From Pantoea sp. At-9b (GTDB lineage: Bacteria; Pseudomonadota; Gammaproteobacteria; Enterobacterales; Enterobacteriaceae), in contig NC_014837.1 of assembly GCF_000175935.2 (NCBI RefSeq), positions 1,922,001 through 1,986,000 on the forward strand: DNA of 64,000 nt. Reading direction: 5' to 3'. The translations under genes and the position numbers were made by a program. A model generated the notes under the pieces. It was given only the letters and a program-made list of their open reading frames with translations. It had not been told where the DNA came from and searched no databases. Below are positions 1-9,475 of this stretch, piece by piece (position 1 is the first letter of the stretch; each line of letters opens with the position of its first letter).

Positions 1-938
1 AACCACACCAACAGGCCAATCAGCGCGCCATAAATCAGACGGCCGCGATTGGTGGTAGAGGCGGTCACCGGATCGGTGGCGATAAAAAATGCGCCCAGCA
101 TGGTGGCACCCGAAAACAGGTGAATCAGCGGTGAGTTGAGCGATTCCGGCGAGAACAACCAGCCGAGGGTGGCGCAGAACGCCAGTGACAGCAGAAAGCT
201 CACCGGGATATGCCAGCGGATGGCGTTTTTCGCCAGCAACAGCATACCGCCCAGCAGGTAACCAAGGTTCACCCACTGCCAACCAAGTCCGGCCAGCACA
301 CCATGATAAATCGGCTCTGCCAATAGCTGCTCGGCGCTGTGGCCCGCGCGCAGCCCGGTTTTAAAGGTATCGAGCGGTGTTGCCTGGCTGACGCCATCTA
401 CGCCAATTTGTAACTGTTGCATGGTTTCGCCCGCCAGCGTGTGGTGGGTGAAGATCATGCTGAGGGAATCAAGCAGGCCAGGTTTGATCGACTGCAAGGT
501 GTCCGGCGGCAGCCAGCTGGTCATCTGCACCGGGAAGGAGATCAGCAGCACCACATAACCGACCATAGCCGGGTTAAACGGGTTCTGCCCCAGACCGCCA
601 TACAGTTGTTTGGCAATGACAATGGCAAACACCGTACCGATCACCACCAGCCACCAGGGGGCCAGTGGCGGCAGGCTAATGCCCAGCAGCAGGGCAGTCA
701 GTAGCGCGGAGTTGTCAGCCAGCGTCGGCACCACCGGGGTTTTGCGCAGACGCAGAATCGCCCCTTCTGTTGCCCATGCGGTCGCAATCGCGAGAATCAC
801 CTGAATCAGAAAGCCAATGCCAAAAAAATACCATTGCGCGGCCATGCCCGGTAGCGCAGCCAGCACCACCAGCAGCATGATATTACCGGTGCTGCGGCGG
901 TTGTGGGTATACGGGGAACTTGCGATACGAAAAGCCAT
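1..938 (-). CDS. rsxD: Electron transport complex subunit D (RsxD/RnfD), partial
   Basis: This is the amino-terminal part (about 312 residues) of an integral membrane subunit of the Rsx/Rnf complex. The complex moves electrons across the inner membrane and in enterobacteria keeps SoxR reduced. The gene runs off the left edge of the window. The start ATG (936-938) follows the rsxC stop codon directly, which fits one translationally coupled operon. Several hydrophobic segments are visible. The sequence [10 protein letters not shown] places Thr187 where RnfD/NqrB-type proteins carry covalently bound FMN, so the cofactor site looks intact. The family match is recognised from the sequence; the SoxR role is known for the E. 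coli complex and inferred here. The remaining subunits, rsxG and rsxE, would lie to the left, outside the window. Confidence 0.95.
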   Translation of the reverse strand, partial: MAFRIASSPYTHNRRSTGNIMLLVVLAALPGMAAQWYFFGIGFLIQVILAIATAWATEGAILRLRKTPVVPTLADNSALLTALLLGISLPPLAPWWLVVIGTVFAIVIAKQLYGGLGQNPFNPAMVGYVVLLISFPVQMTSWLPPDTLQSIKPGLLDSLSMIFTHHTLAGETMQQLQIGVDGVSQATPLDTFKTGLRAGHSAEQLLAEPIYHGVLAGLGWQWVNLGYLLGGMLLLAKNAIRWHIPVSFLLSLAFCATLGWLFSPESLNSPLIHLFSGATMLGAFFIATDPVTASTTNRGRLIYGALIGLLVW

Positions 939-3215
939 TTAATCCTCAGACGTCGAAGGCTGCTGCTGCGCGGCTTTGCGCGCTTTGGCACGGGCGACCG
1001 CGGCAGCGATAGCTGCTTTACGCGGATCGGCGGAGTCAGGAGACGCAGCGGCCTCCGGTTCTATTGCGGTGGCCGGGGTTGGCGCCTGTTGCGCCGCTGC
1101 GGCTTTTTTCGCTTTAGCGCGGGCAATGGCGGCTTCCACCGCCGCTTTGCGCGGATCGACCGCTTCAGCCGGGGTTTCCGTCACCGGTTCAACGGGTTGC
1201 GCCTCTGCTGCGGCCGCGGCTTTTTTCGCTTTGGCGCGCGCAATGGCAGCTTCGACCGCGGCTTTACGCGGATCGACCGTTTCAGCCGGGGTTGCCGTCA
1301 CCGGTTCAACCGGCTGCGCCTCTGCTGCGGCCGCGGCTTTTTTCGCTTTAGCGCGAGCAATGGCGGCTTCGACCGCGGCTTTGCGCGGGTCAACCGTTTC
1401 AGCCGGGGCGGCTGCATCCGGTTCTGCGGCTGCGGCTTTCTTCGCTTTGGCTCGGGCAATGGCGGCTTCGACCGCCGCTTTGCGTGGATCGGCCGCTGCG
1501 GTGGGCGCGCTTTCAGCTGGCTCAGCCGCCGTCGCTTTTTTCGCTTTGGCGCGGGCAATCGCCGCTTCAACCGCCGCTTTACGCGGATCGGCGGCCTGAC
1601 GGCTCAGCGCCTGGGTTTCAGCCTGGGTTTCTGCCTGACGTGCCAACGCTTGGGCGTGACGGGCTTCGCGCTCCGCAGCTTCCTGTTCCGGGGTTTTGGC
1701 CTGACGTGCTTTCACTCGCGCCACGGCAGCATCCAGCTCACCCTGATCGCTACGCGCCACGCGCTGCTTCGCCTGCTCATGGCGGGCTTCGCGTGCCAGT
1801 TTTTCGCGTTCCAGACGCGCCTGACGTGCTTCAAAGCGCGCTTTAGCTTCGGCGGTGCGTTTTGCTTCCAGGTCGATCGCACGCAATTCGGCTTTCTCCT
1901 GGCGATAGTATTGCACCAGTGGAATATTGCTTGGGCAAACATAGGCACAGGCACCGCATTCGATACAATCATCAATATGATGTGCCCGGGCTTTATCGTG
2001 ATCGCCGCCCTGGCTGTACCAGTAAAGTTGCTGTGGCAACAGTTTGGCCGGACAGGCATCAGCACAGGCACTGCAACGGATACAGGATTGCTCTTCGGGG
2101 TTGCTGCCCATCTCGCTGGCTGACGGGGCCAGAATGCAGTTGGTAATTTTTACCACCGGCACATCCAGCGACGGCAGAGTAAAGCCCATCAGCGGGCCAC
2201 CCATAATCACCATCTGGCGTGCTGATGGGTTAAAGCCAGCATGGTGCAGCAGATGACTTACTGGCGTGCCAAGACGGCCCCAGACATTACGCGGTTGGGT
2301 GATGGCCTCGCCGGTTAGCGTTACCACACGTTCGGTGATCGGTTCACCATCAACAATCGCGCGCTTCACCGCCCAGGCGGTGCCGACGTTTTGCATCAGC
2401 ACGCCGATATCGGTGGAACGGCCACCATGCGGTACTTCCAGACCGGTCAGAATTTTGGTCAGCTGCTTGGCACCACCGGAAGGGTATTTGGTGGGGATCA
2501 CCCGCAGTTGCAGATCGCGCTCACCCGCCAGCGCCTGTTTCAGCGCGGCAATCGCTGCGGGTTTGTTATCTTCGACACCGATCAACACACGCTCGGCCTG
2601 TAACACCCAAGCCAGAATACGGCAGCCTTCCAGCACTTCCGCGGCGCAATCCTGCATCAGGCGGTCATCAGCGGTGATATACGGCTCGCACTCGGCGGCA
2701 TTGATAATCAGGGTTTTGACGCCGCGCAGGCCACCGCGCAATTTAGTGGCCGTGGGGAAACCCGCACCGCCCAGCCCGGCGATGCCGGCGTCATGGATGC
2801 GTTTGACCACCTCTTCACGCGGCAGGGCACGGTAATCCGGTTGCGGATCGAGCGTGGTCCAGCGGTCCTCACCGTCGGCGGTGAGGAAAATGCACAACTC
2901 AGACAGCCCGGACGGGTGGGCGGTCATATGAGGCGCAATGGCTTCAATGGTGCCGGACGTGGGGGCGTGCACCGGCAGCATCCGGCCATTGCCGAACGTG
3001 AGCGGCTGGCCGCGCAACACATGTTCACCGGGCGCGACGCAGATCTCGCCTTCATGACCAATATGTTGTTTCAGTGGGATGATAAAACGATCCGGCAGCG
3101 GAAGTTGGCTGAGCGGTGTACCGTTGGACTGTGTTTTCATTTCCGGCGGATGAATACCGCCCTGAAAATCCCACAGTTTCTCTTTGCGGAACAAGGTGTT
3201 GAGCAAGTTAAGCAT
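939..3215 (-). CDS. rsxC: Electron transport complex subunit C (RsxC/RnfC)
   Basis: This 758-residue peripheral subunit is the likely NADH/flavin-side entry of the Rsx complex. It has a glycine-rich nucleotide-binding region ([12 protein letters not shown], residues about 147-158) and two [4Fe-4S] motifs: [12 protein letters not shown] (Cys378, 381, 384, 388) and [12 protein letters not shown] (Cys417, 420, 423, 427). Residues 435-540 form a charged Ala/Arg/Glu-rich, probably helical linker. It leads to six tandem copies of a unit starting [19 protein letters not shown] (residues about 542-750). E. coli RsxC also has a long repetitive tail of this kind, absent from short RnfC proteins. The start overlaps the end of rsxB by 8 bases. 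The long open frame opposite the repeats is an artefact of their GC-rich composition. Confidence 0.96.
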   Translation of the reverse strand: MLNLLNTLFRKEKLWDFQGGIHPPEMKTQSNGTPLSQLPLPDRFIIPLKQHIGHEGEICVAPGEHVLRGQPLTFGNGRMLPVHAPTSGTIEAIAPHMTAHPSGLSELCIFLTADGEDRWTTLDPQPDYRALPREEVVKRIHDAGIAGLGGAGFPTATKLRGGLRGVKTLIINAAECEPYITADDRLMQDCAAEVLEGCRILAWVLQAERVLIGVEDNKPAAIAALKQALAGERDLQLRVIPTKYPSGGAKQLTKILTGLEVPHGGRSTDIGVLMQNVGTAWAVKRAIVDGEPITERVVTLTGEAITQPRNVWGRLGTPVSHLLHHAGFNPSARQMVIMGGPLMGFTLPSLDVPVVKITNCILAPSASEMGSNPEEQSCIRCSACADACPAKLLPQQLYWYSQGGDHDKARAHHIDDCIECGACAYVCPSNIPLVQYYRQEKAELRAIDLEAKRTAEAKARFEARQARLEREKLAREARHEQAKQRVARSDQGELDAAVARVKARQAKTPEQEAAEREARHAQALARQAETQAETQALSRQAADPRKAAVEAAIARAKAKKATAAEPAESAPTAAADPRKAAVEAAIARAKAKKAAAAEPDAAAPAETVDPRKAAVEAAIARAKAKKAAAAAEAQPVEPVTATPAETVDPRKAAVEAAIARAKAKKAAAAAEAQPVEPVTETPAEAVDPRKAAVEAAIARAKAKKAAAAQQAPTPATAIEPEAAASPDSADPRKAAIAAAVARAKARKAAQQQPSTSED
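966..1594 (-). repeat. Six tandem in-frame repeats in the 3' end of rsxC
   Basis: Six copies of a roughly 32-43-codon unit (core [19 protein letters not shown]) lie head to tail. The third and fourth are almost identical over 39 codons, which points to recent duplication or homogenisation. The sixth, nearest the stop codon, is the most diverged ([15 protein letters not shown]). Copy number is expected to vary between strains by slippage or recombination without breaking the frame. Confidence 0.95.
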
Positions 3216-3786
3216 GACTTTCTACCGGGATCACCCGTACAGGAATAGTTTCGAGATCCCACTTCCAGTTGGCCGTGGTGGTGGCAACCGGACGCATCTC
3301 GATGCAGTCGGTCGGACAAGGGGCAACGCAGAGATCGCAACCGGTGCAGACGTCGCTCAGCACGGTGTGCATTGCGCGGGTGGCACCGACAATCGCGTCA
3401 ACCGGGCACGCCTGAATACATTTGGTACAGCCGATGCAGTTGGCTTCGTCGATCCATGCCACGGTACGGACCGGAGCCAGCACCTCTTCACCACCATCCA
3501 GCGGTTGTGGCTCAACGTTCAGCAACGCCGCCAGTTTCAGCATGGTCTGCTCACCACCGGGGGCGCATTTGTTAATCGCCTCACCATTATTCCCGACGGC
3601 ATCGGCATAGGGACGGCAACCCGGATAGCCACATTGACCACACTGACTTTGCGGCAAAATGGCATCAATCTGTTCAACAATCGGGTCTTCTTCGACTTCA
3701 AAACGGCGTGCAGCGTAGCCGAGCAGGCCACCAAAAACCAGGCTCAGCGCGCTTAATACGGCAATAGCAATCCAAATCGCGGTCAT
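3208..3786 (-). CDS. rsxB: Electron transport complex subunit B (RsxB/RnfB)
   Basis: This 192-residue iron-sulfur subunit has one N-terminal membrane anchor (ending about residue 27). A cluster domain follows ([15 protein letters not shown], about residues 49-63). Two ferredoxin-like [4Fe-4S] motifs come next, [12 protein letters not shown] and [12 protein letters not shown]. It relays electrons from RsxC to the membrane subunits. The length matches E. coli RsxB. The ATG overlaps the rsxA stop codon by one base (3786), and the 3' end overlaps rsxC by 8 bases, so translation along the operon is probably coupled. All cluster cysteines expected for the family are present. Confidence 0.97.
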   Translation of the reverse strand: MTAIWIAIAVLSALSLVFGGLLGYAARRFEVEEDPIVEQIDAILPQSQCGQCGYPGCRPYADAVGNNGEAINKCAPGGEQTMLKLAALLNVEPQPLDGGEEVLAPVRTVAWIDEANCIGCTKCIQACPVDAIVGATRAMHTVLSDVCTGCDLCVAPCPTDCIEMRPVATTTANWKWDLETIPVRVIPVESHA

Positions 3787-4367
3787 CAGAATTTCACCAG
3801 ACCGCTGAAGCCCATAAACGCCAGCGCCATCAGGCCAGCGGTGATCAGGGCGATCGAGTTGCCTTTGAACGGCACAGGGACATCAGCCAGCACCAGGCGT
3901 TCACGGATCCCAGCGAACAGCACCATCACCAGCGAGAAACCGAGCGAGGCGCTGAATCCATACAACGCCGCCTGCAAAAAGGTGTGGTTCAGGTTGACGC
4001 TCAACAAGGGCACGCCCAGCACCGCACAGTTAGTGGTGATCAGCGGCAAAAAGATACCGAGCAGGCGATAGAGCGACGGGCTGGTTTTCCGCACCACCAT
4101 TTCGGTGAACTGCACCACCACGGCAATCACGAGGATGTAGGCCATGGTTCGCAGATAAACTAAGTCGAGCGGCACCAGGATCAAATGGTTGACTAACCAG
4201 GCACAGATTGAGGCCAGCGTGATCACGAAGGTGGTGGCAAGTCCCATGCCAATGGCCGTTTCCAGTTTTTTTGACACACCCATGAACGGGCAAAGTCCAA
4301 GGAACTTTACCAAAACGAAGTTGTTCACCAGTACGGTGCCAATAAAGAGCAGTAAATAATCGGTCAT
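3786..4367 (-). CDS. rsxA: Electron transport complex subunit A (RsxA/RnfA)
   Basis: This 193-residue polytopic membrane protein has six hydrophobic segments. It begins [19 protein letters not shown], typical of RsxA/RnfA/NqrE proteins. The paired central helices with conserved Cys (GLCPFMGV near residue 25 and [10 protein letters not shown] near residue 112) form the intramembrane iron-sulfur site in this family. It is the first gene of the rsx operon here. The promoter should lie in 4368-4490, but I could not pick convincing -35/-10 elements there. Confidence 0.97.
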   Translation of the reverse strand: MTDYLLLFIGTVLVNNFVLVKFLGLCPFMGVSKKLETAIGMGLATTFVITLASICAWLVNHLILVPLDLVYLRTMAYILVIAVVVQFTEMVVRKTSPSLYRLLGIFLPLITTNCAVLGVPLLSVNLNHTFLQAALYGFSASLGFSLVMVLFAGIRERLVLADVPVPFKGNSIALITAGLMALAFMGFSGLVKF

Positions 4368-4490
4368 TATGAAACCTGGGAAGCCGAAAGGCGTCTATTA
4401 TCCGGAATTGAGCGCGGTATCTCAACCCGAGCCGCGTTTGCAGCGCGGTTGAGAGCACTCAGAATTAAATTCCTGACGATTCTTGCGCCA

Positions 4491-4934
4491 TTACGGCTGG
4501 ATAAACGTCTGTTTTACGCGCCGGGAACGTTTGAAATAGGGAACAAAAACCGCCGCAGCCAGCAGTGACAGCAGTAATGTCTGAATCGCTTTGCTGTCGG
4601 ATACCGGGGTAAACGCAAAGGTTTTCATCGCCAGCAGCACCGTCATCAGCAGCCAGAGAATGTAATGGCGTGGCAGGCGGCGTGAGCGTTTGCAAAAAAT
4701 CCAGCAGACCCAAATGCTATATACCCAAACCAGACCTGCCGTCAGCAAGGAAATCGACCATTGCGTCAACAACAATCCGCCGTGCGAAAATAGCGTGGTA
4801 CGCAGTTCAGGGTTAAACAACGGGCTGAGATACATGGCAACCACCAGGGCGCTGGTGAGCATGGTCATAATCAGCCAGGCGAGCGGCAGCAACAGCCAGC
4901 CAGCAATGCGCGGGGGATTTACCGGTTCGGTCAT
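4491..4934 (-). CDS. ydgK: DUF2569 membrane protein YdgK
   Basis: This 147-residue inner-membrane protein of unknown function has about four hydrophobic segments (AGWLLLPLAWLIMTMLTSALVV near the start). It sits between cnu and rsxA exactly as ydgK does in E. coli, and the sequence pattern fits DUF2569. I chose the ATG at 4932-4934 (MTEPVNPPRIAGWLLLP). An upstream in-frame start at 5009 would add 25 polar residues that family members lack. It has no known biochemical role. The conserved position beside rsx may reflect only ancestral order. Confidence 0.85.
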   Translation of the reverse strand: MTEPVNPPRIAGWLLLPLAWLIMTMLTSALVVAMYLSPLFNPELRTTLFSHGGLLLTQWSISLLTAGLVWVYSIWVCWIFCKRSRRLPRHYILWLLMTVLLAMKTFAFTPVSDSKAIQTLLLSLLAAAVFVPYFKRSRRVKQTFIQP

Positions 4935-5044
4935 GAAATAAGTCCAGTTACCAGGATCAGGTGTGGCAGAGCGTATCATGTCCAAACGGGGCACGCCCGA
5001 CCTGGACAACGCAATATTATCGATAAGCAGGAAACAGCAGCGAA

Positions 5045-5260
5045 TTATACCACGTAACGCCAGACTGACTTCGGTACGCGACCGAGATCGAACAGGCGGC
5101 CACCCGAAGCCAGTTCGGCACGACGATGATCGGCGGCGCGATACATATTGATGATCTCATTATCATCAGTCAGAGAATAATTGAGGTGGTCGTAGAGTTT
5201 TTCCAGACTCTCAAGATTATTCACTTTACGAAATTTCAGCAGGTAATCGAGCGCAGTCAT
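5045..5260 (-). CDS. cnu: Hha/Cnu family nucleoid-associated partner of H-NS
   Basis: This 71-residue protein is nearly identical in pattern to E. coli Cnu (YdgT): [20 protein letters not shown], then [11 protein letters not shown], and ending [12 protein letters not shown]. Proteins of this family bind H-NS/StpA and modulate silencing of horizontally acquired genes. I chose the ATG at 5258-5260 because it gives exactly the family length; the frame stays open to 5332 but that extension is not family-like. E. coli has the tiny gene blr just upstream; I did not find it here. A TATACT element on the minus strand, about 40 bases upstream, could be the -10 box. Confidence 0.95.
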   Translation of the reverse strand: MTALDYLLKFRKVNNLESLEKLYDHLNYSLTDDNEIINMYRAADHRRAELASGGRLFDLGRVPKSVWRYVV

Positions 5261-5360
5261 GATTGCCATTAAAAAATAAAGAACAGGGAAGCGCCAAGTA
5301 TAGGGAGCACGCAGCCAGAGTCCATATGTCAACGGTAAAAAAATTCAAAAATCAGACAAA

Positions 5361-5410
5361 GTGAGCTAATTCGCTCATCAAAAGACACTTTTTTACCCTT
5401 TATGTCTTTT
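5361..5410. promoter_or_regulatory. Two inverted repeats upstream of cnu
   Basis: GTGAGC-taattc-GCTCAT (5361-5378) is a near-perfect dyad resembling an operator. AAAAGACA (5380-5387) and TGTCTTTT (5403-5410) form a second perfect dyad. Both lie in the AT-rich 670-base gap between divergent cnu and ytfQ. No regulator can be assigned from the sequence. Confidence 0.4.
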
Positions 5411-5621
5411 ATTGCTCGTCAAAATGGCGAAATTAAGCCAAATCCGTGCCGGTTATTCGGGCCGTGGTGAGAAAAATTCACAACCTCATTCATCAAAATC
5501 GCCAGCGTTATTTTCCCGGCTTTATAACGTTATTTTCCCGCACCGGGTGGAGAGAGTCCGCGATTTATTACCAACTGGTCAGTAATTTTCTGCACACGCC
5601 ATGAAACCTTACATCACATTG

Positions 5622-5637
5622 TGTGCGTCCAGTCACA
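5622..5637. promoter_or_regulatory. Candidate cAMP-CRP site upstream of ytfQ
   Basis: TGTGC-GTCCAG-TCACA matches the CRP consensus TGTGA-N6-TCACA at 9 of 10 defined bases. It lies about 300 bases before the ytfQ start. Catabolite control of a sugar importer is expected. The distance implies either a long leader or CRP action together with nearby elements. Confidence 0.6.
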
Positions 5638-5662
5638 AATTGCTCAATTCCTTTCCGGAATG

Positions 5663-5685
5663 CCGCGTAACCATTCTTTACGCGG
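5663..5685. promoter_or_regulatory. Perfect 8-bp inverted repeat between CRP and GalR-like sites
   Basis: CCGCGTAA and TTACGCGG are separated by 7 bases. The dyad could be an operator or a hairpin in the leader. Its place between the CRP-like and GalR-like sites suggests part of the ytfQ control region. Confidence 0.4.
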
Positions 5686-5688
5686 TGT

Positions 5689-5704
5689 CTGTAATCGTTT
5701 CCAG
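5689..5704. promoter_or_regulatory. Candidate GalR/GalS-type operator upstream of ytfQ
   Basis: CTGTAATCGTTTCCAG matches the LacI-family GalR/GalS consensus GTGNAANCGNTTNCAC at all positions except the outer pair. The E. coli ytfQRT-yjfF operon is known to belong to the galactose regulon, so the site is functionally sensible. No galR-like gene lies in the window. Confidence 0.6.
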
Positions 5705-5933
5705 CACCAGGCAACATAAGCGATTCTCTTTATTACATTTATTTAACGGCTGAGACGATAAACACCAGGTGTTTTGTCCATAACTGTCGTGAGCGTTTTA
5801 GCGCTAATCTTAGCGTAACTCCTTTAATTCATTCTGTTTTGTGAGGTGTGTCGCGCTCAGGAAGCGGCTTTTGCGCCAGGCTTAAACCGCGTTTGTACCC
5901 CCTACAGCACAGTCCCTTCAGAGGAATGAAATT

Positions 5934-6890
5934 ATGTGGAAACGTTTACTCTTGTCCGTCATGGTGAGCGCGGCAATCAGCGCACCGGTTCTGGCGGCTG
6001 ATATGACAGTTGGATTCTCACAGGTTGGCTCGGAATCCGGCTGGCGTTCTGCGGAAACGAATGTGGCAAAAACCGAAGCGCAGAAGCGGGGCATCACGCT
6101 GAAAATCGCGGATGGTCAGCAGAAACAGGAAAACCAGATCAAAGCGGTACGTTCATTTATCGCCCAGGGTGTGGATGCCATCTTTATCGCCCCGGTGGTA
6201 CAGACGGGCTGGGAACCGGTGTTGGAAGAAGCCAAAGACGCCAAGATTCCAGTATTCCTGCTTGACCGCGCGATCGTGGTCAATGACAAGTCATTGTACG
6301 AATCGGTGGTGACGGCGGATAACGTGCTGGAAGGCAAACTGATTGGTGACTGGCTGGTGAAAACCGTCGGCAGCAAGCAATGTAACGTGGTGGAACTGCA
6401 AGGCACCGTCGGAGCCAGCGTGGCGATTGACCGTAAAAAAGGCTTTGCTGAAGCGATTGCCGGACACCCCAACATTAAAATCATCCGTTCTCAGTCTGGC
6501 GACTTTACCCGTAGTAAAGGTAAAGAGGTCATGGAAAGCTTTATCAAAGCGGAAAACAACGGCAAAAACATCTGCATGGTATTTGCGCACAACGACGATA
6601 TGGCGATCGGTGCCATTCAGGCCATCAAAGAAGCCGGCCTGAAGCCGGGTAAAGATATCCTGACCGGCTCGATTGACGGTGTCCCGGATATCTACAAAGC
6701 GATGCTGGCTGGCGAAGCCAACGCCAACGTCGAGCTGACGCCAAATATGGCTGGCCCGGCGTTTGATGCGCTGGAAAAACTGAAAAAAGACGGCACGCAA
6801 CCGCCGAAAATCATCCGTACTGAATCGAAACTGTTCCTGCCTGCGGATGCGCAGACACAACTCGATAAGAAAAAAGGCATGGGTTACTGA
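5934..6890 (+). CDS. ytfQ: Galactofuranose-type ABC transporter, periplasmic binding protein YtfQ
   Basis: This 318-residue sugar-binding protein, the same length as E. coli YtfQ, has a signal peptide (residues 1-21, ending VLAA before DMTVGFSQVG). The type I periplasmic-binding fold shows FSQVGSESGWR near the N-terminus and SGDFTRSKGKEVMESF in the middle, and it ends KKGMGY. E. coli YtfQ binds galactofuranose and to a lesser degree galactopyranose; this specificity is inferred from close similarity. It is the first gene of ytfQ-ytfR-ytfT-yjfF. A hairpin with a T-run directly after the stop should reduce read-through, so the binding protein is made in excess over the membrane parts. Confidence 0.96.
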   Translation: MWKRLLLSVMVSAAISAPVLAADMTVGFSQVGSESGWRSAETNVAKTEAQKRGITLKIADGQQKQENQIKAVRSFIAQGVDAIFIAPVVQTGWEPVLEEAKDAKIPVFLLDRAIVVNDKSLYESVVTADNVLEGKLIGDWLVKTVGSKQCNVVELQGTVGASVAIDRKKGFAEAIAGHPNIKIIRSQSGDFTRSKGKEVMESFIKAENNGKNICMVFAHNDDMAIGAIQAIKEAGLKPGKDILTGSIDGVPDIYKAMLAGEANANVELTPNMAGPAFDALEKLKKDGTQPPKIIRTESKLFLPADAQTQLDKKKGMGY

Positions 6891-6898
6891 TCCCCGCA

Positions 6899-6919
6899 CC
6901 GCCCTTCGGGGCGGTTTTT
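6899..6919 (+). terminator. Intra-operon attenuator after ytfQ
   Basis: CCGCCC-ttcg-GGGCGG stem followed by TTTTT. It is placed 8 bases after the ytfQ stop and before ytfR, so it works as a partial terminator or mRNA-stabilising hairpin. Confidence 0.85.
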
Positions 6920-6945
6920 CATGACGTAAGGCGAGGCAGGTGCGT

Positions 6946-8466
6946 ATGACTACACCACAAGAAGAGGCACTGCTGACCATCAGCGGCGTCAGTAAAGGTT
7001 TCCCCGGCGTGAAAGCGTTGGATAACGTGTCGTTCAGTATCCGCAAAGGCGAAATTATGGCGCTGCTGGGAGAGAACGGCGCGGGCAAATCGACGCTGAT
7101 TAAAGTGCTGACCGGCGTCTATAGCCGCGATGCCGGGGTGATCACCCTGAATGGCAAAGCAATCACGCCACATAACACCGGTGATGCCCAATTGATGGGT
7201 ATTGGCACGGTGTACCAGGAAGTGAATCTGCTACCCAATATGTCGGTAGCGGATAATTTATACATTGGTCGCGAGCCGCGCCGTTTTGGCATGATCGATC
7301 GCAAACGCATGGTGCGCGATGCCGATGCATTAATGCGTAAATATGGTTTTGCCCTCGATGTGACACGCCAGCTTGGCCATTACTCGGTGGCGATGCAGCA
7401 AATCATTGCGATCTGTCGTGCTGTGGATTTGTCCGCGCAGGTGTTAATTCTCGACGAGCCAACCGCCAGCCTCGACGCCAGTGAGGTCGAGATGTTGTTC
7501 ACCCTGATGGCGCAGTTAAAAGCGAAAGGGATGAGCCTGATTTTTGTCACTCATTTTCTCGATCAGGTGTATCGCATCACCGATCGCATTACCGTGCTGC
7601 GCAACGGTCAATATATTGCCACCCGCGACACCGCGTCGTTACCACGTATCGAATTAATCAAGCTGATGCTGGGGCGCGAACTGCTGGAAACGGCGTTGCA
7701 GCGTCAGGGCAGCACCCTGCGCAGCAATCAGCCGGTGGTGGCGTTCGAAGATTACGGCAAAAAGGGCACTATCGAACCGTTTAGTTTGCAGGTGCGACCG
7801 GGGGAAGTGGTCGGGCTGGCCGGGCTATTGGGGTCAGGGCGTACCGAAACCGCCGAAGTATTGTTTGGTATCCGCCGTGCCGATCGCGGCACCGCCACCA
7901 TTAAGGGCAAAGTGCAGCAGATCCGTACCCCGGCCAAAGCCTCGAAGCTGGGGATGGGGTTTTGCCCGGAGGATCGCAAAACCGATGGCATCATTGGCAA
8001 GGCATCGGTACGGGAAAACATTATCCTCGCGTTGCAGGCGCAGCGCGGCTGGCTGCGGCCGATTAAGAAACGTGAACAGCAGGCGATTGCCGAACGTTTT
8101 ATTAAAAGCCTCGGCATCCGTACCCCGCATGCCGATCAGCCGGTTGAGTTGCTGTCAGGCGGTAATCAGCAGAAGGTGCTGCTGTCGCGCTGGTTGGTGA
8201 CCAAACCGCAATTTCTCATCCTCGACGAACCCACACGCGGCATTGATGTTGGTGCCCATGCGGAGATTATTCGTCTGATTGAATCCCTGTGCGCCGACGG
8301 ACTGGCGCTACTGGTTATCTCCTCTGAACTCGAAGAACTGGTGGGTTACGCCGATCGCGTGTTGATTATGCGCGATTTGAAACAGGTGGCTGAGATCCCG
8401 CTTGAGCAGCTGTCGGTAGCGTCCATTGTCAACGCTATCGCCCACGGAGGAGAACAACATGCTTGA
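6946..8466 (+). CDS. ytfR: Sugar ABC transporter, dual ATPase YtfR
   Basis: This 506-residue protein fuses two ABC domains, as in other CUT2 sugar importers. The first half has Walker [10 protein letters not shown] and Walker B LILDEPTAS. The second half has a degenerate Walker A (GLLGSGRTE), signature [14 protein letters not shown] and Walker [11 protein letters not shown], the usual CUT2 asymmetry. I chose the ATG at 6946 (MTTPQEEA), which matches the E. coli start, rather than the GTG six bases upstream; AGGCAGG precedes both. The 3' end overlaps ytfT by 8 bases, so translation is likely coupled. Confidence 0.95.
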   Translation: MTTPQEEALLTISGVSKGFPGVKALDNVSFSIRKGEIMALLGENGAGKSTLIKVLTGVYSRDAGVITLNGKAITPHNTGDAQLMGIGTVYQEVNLLPNMSVADNLYIGREPRRFGMIDRKRMVRDADALMRKYGFALDVTRQLGHYSVAMQQIIAICRAVDLSAQVLILDEPTASLDASEVEMLFTLMAQLKAKGMSLIFVTHFLDQVYRITDRITVLRNGQYIATRDTASLPRIELIKLMLGRELLETALQRQGSTLRSNQPVVAFEDYGKKGTIEPFSLQVRPGEVVGLAGLLGSGRTETAEVLFGIRRADRGTATIKGKVQQIRTPAKASKLGMGFCPEDRKTDGIIGKASVRENIILALQAQRGWLRPIKKREQQAIAERFIKSLGIRTPHADQPVELLSGGNQQKVLLSRWLVTKPQFLILDEPTRGIDVGAHAEIIRLIESLCADGLALLVISSELEELVGYADRVLIMRDLKQVAEIPLEQLSVASIVNAIAHGGEQHA

Positions 8467-9475
8467 ATCCGATATGACGTCTGAAAAACCGAACCGGCGC
8501 AAGCCGAAACTGCCGCCCGGCATGCCGCAAATCGCCGCGTTGATTCTGGTGCTGCTGGTGGACAGCCTGGTGGCAAATAACTTTTTTGCCGTGCACTTAC
8601 AGGATGGCCGCCTGTTTGGCAGCCCCATTGATATTCTCAACCGTGCCGCTCCCGTCGCGTTGCTGGCCGTGGGGATGACGCTGGTGATTGCCACCGGCGG
8701 GATTGATTTGTCGGTAGGCGCGGTGATGGCGATTGCCGGGGCCACGGCGGCGACGCTGACCGTTGCGGGGCACAGTCTGCCGTTTATCATTCTCGCGACA
8801 CTGGGAACCGGGCTGGCATGTGGTTTATGGAACGGTGTGTTGGTGGCATTGCTGCGCATTCAACCGTTCGTTGCCACCTTGATCCTGATGGTGGCCGGGC
8901 GCGGTGTGGCGCAGCTCATCACCCAGGGACAGATCGTCACCTTCGATAATGACAACCTGTCATGGTTTGGTAGTGGCTCGCTGTGGCTGCTGCCGGTGCC
9001 GGTTTGGATCACGCTGGTGGTCGCGCTGGCGGTTTGGTTGCTGACGCGTAAGACGGCGTTAGGGCTGTTTATCGAAGCCGTAGGGATTAACCTGCGCGCG
9101 GCGCGCAATGCCGGGGTGACCGGCTGGCTGGTGGTGATGTCAACTTACGCCATCAGTGGCGTGTGCGCTGCGGTTGCCGGTTTGATTGTGGCTGCCGATA
9201 TTCGCGGTGCGGATGCCAATAACGCCGGTTTGTGGCTGGAGCTGGACGCAATTCTGGCGGTGGTGATTGGTGGCGCATCGCTGATGGGCGGGCGGTTTAA
9301 CCTGGTGCTGTCGCTGATTGGTGCCCTGATTATTCAGTCGATGAACACCGGGATTTTGTTGTCGGGTTTCCCACCCGAGCTGAACCAGGTGGTGAAAGCC
9401 GTAGTGGTGATGTGCGTGTTGTTGATTCAGTCACCGCGTTTTCTTGCCATGCTGAAACGGAGACGTCCATCATGA
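8459..9475 (+). CDS. ytfT: Sugar ABC transporter permease YtfT
   Basis: This 338-residue CUT2-family permease shows DILNRAAPVALLAVGMTLVIA and GGIDLSVGAVMAIAG, then VVIGGASLMGGRFN, characteristic of the family. Its hydrophobic pattern suggests about ten helices. The ATG at 8459 lies inside the end of ytfR, after a strong CGGAGGAG ribosome-binding sequence. An earlier in-frame GTG was rejected because it adds residues with no family counterpart. It pairs with YjfF to form a heterodimeric channel, while many CUT2 systems use a homodimer. The stop overlaps the yjfF start (ATGA). Confidence 0.95.
   Translation: MLESDMTSEKPNRRKPKLPPGMPQIAALILVLLVDSLVANNFFAVHLQDGRLFGSPIDILNRAAPVALLAVGMTLVIATGGIDLSVGAVMAIAGATAATLTVAGHSLPFIILATLGTGLACGLWNGVLVALLRIQPFVATLILMVAGRGVAQLITQGQIVTFDNDNLSWFGSGSLWLLPVPVWITLVVALAVWLLTRKTALGLFIEAVGINLRAARNAGVTGWLVVMSTYAISGVCAAVAGLIVAADIRGADANNAGLWLELDAILAVVIGGASLMGGRFNLVLSLIGALIIQSMNTGILLSGFPPELNQVVKAVVVMCVLLIQSPRFLAMLKRRRPS

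Noticed and set aside
966..1594. Regular repeats that might suggest a CRISPR array
   Set aside because: The units are contiguous coding repeats in rsxC with no spacers of unique sequence.
903..2123. Long plus-strand open frame of about 400 codons
   Set aside because: It lies opposite the GC-rich repeats of rsxC. The translation is Arg/Gly/Phe-rich, repetitive and like no known protein.
5261..5933. A blr gene expected upstream of cnu
   Set aside because: No frame resembling the 41-residue Blr peptide could be found on either strand.
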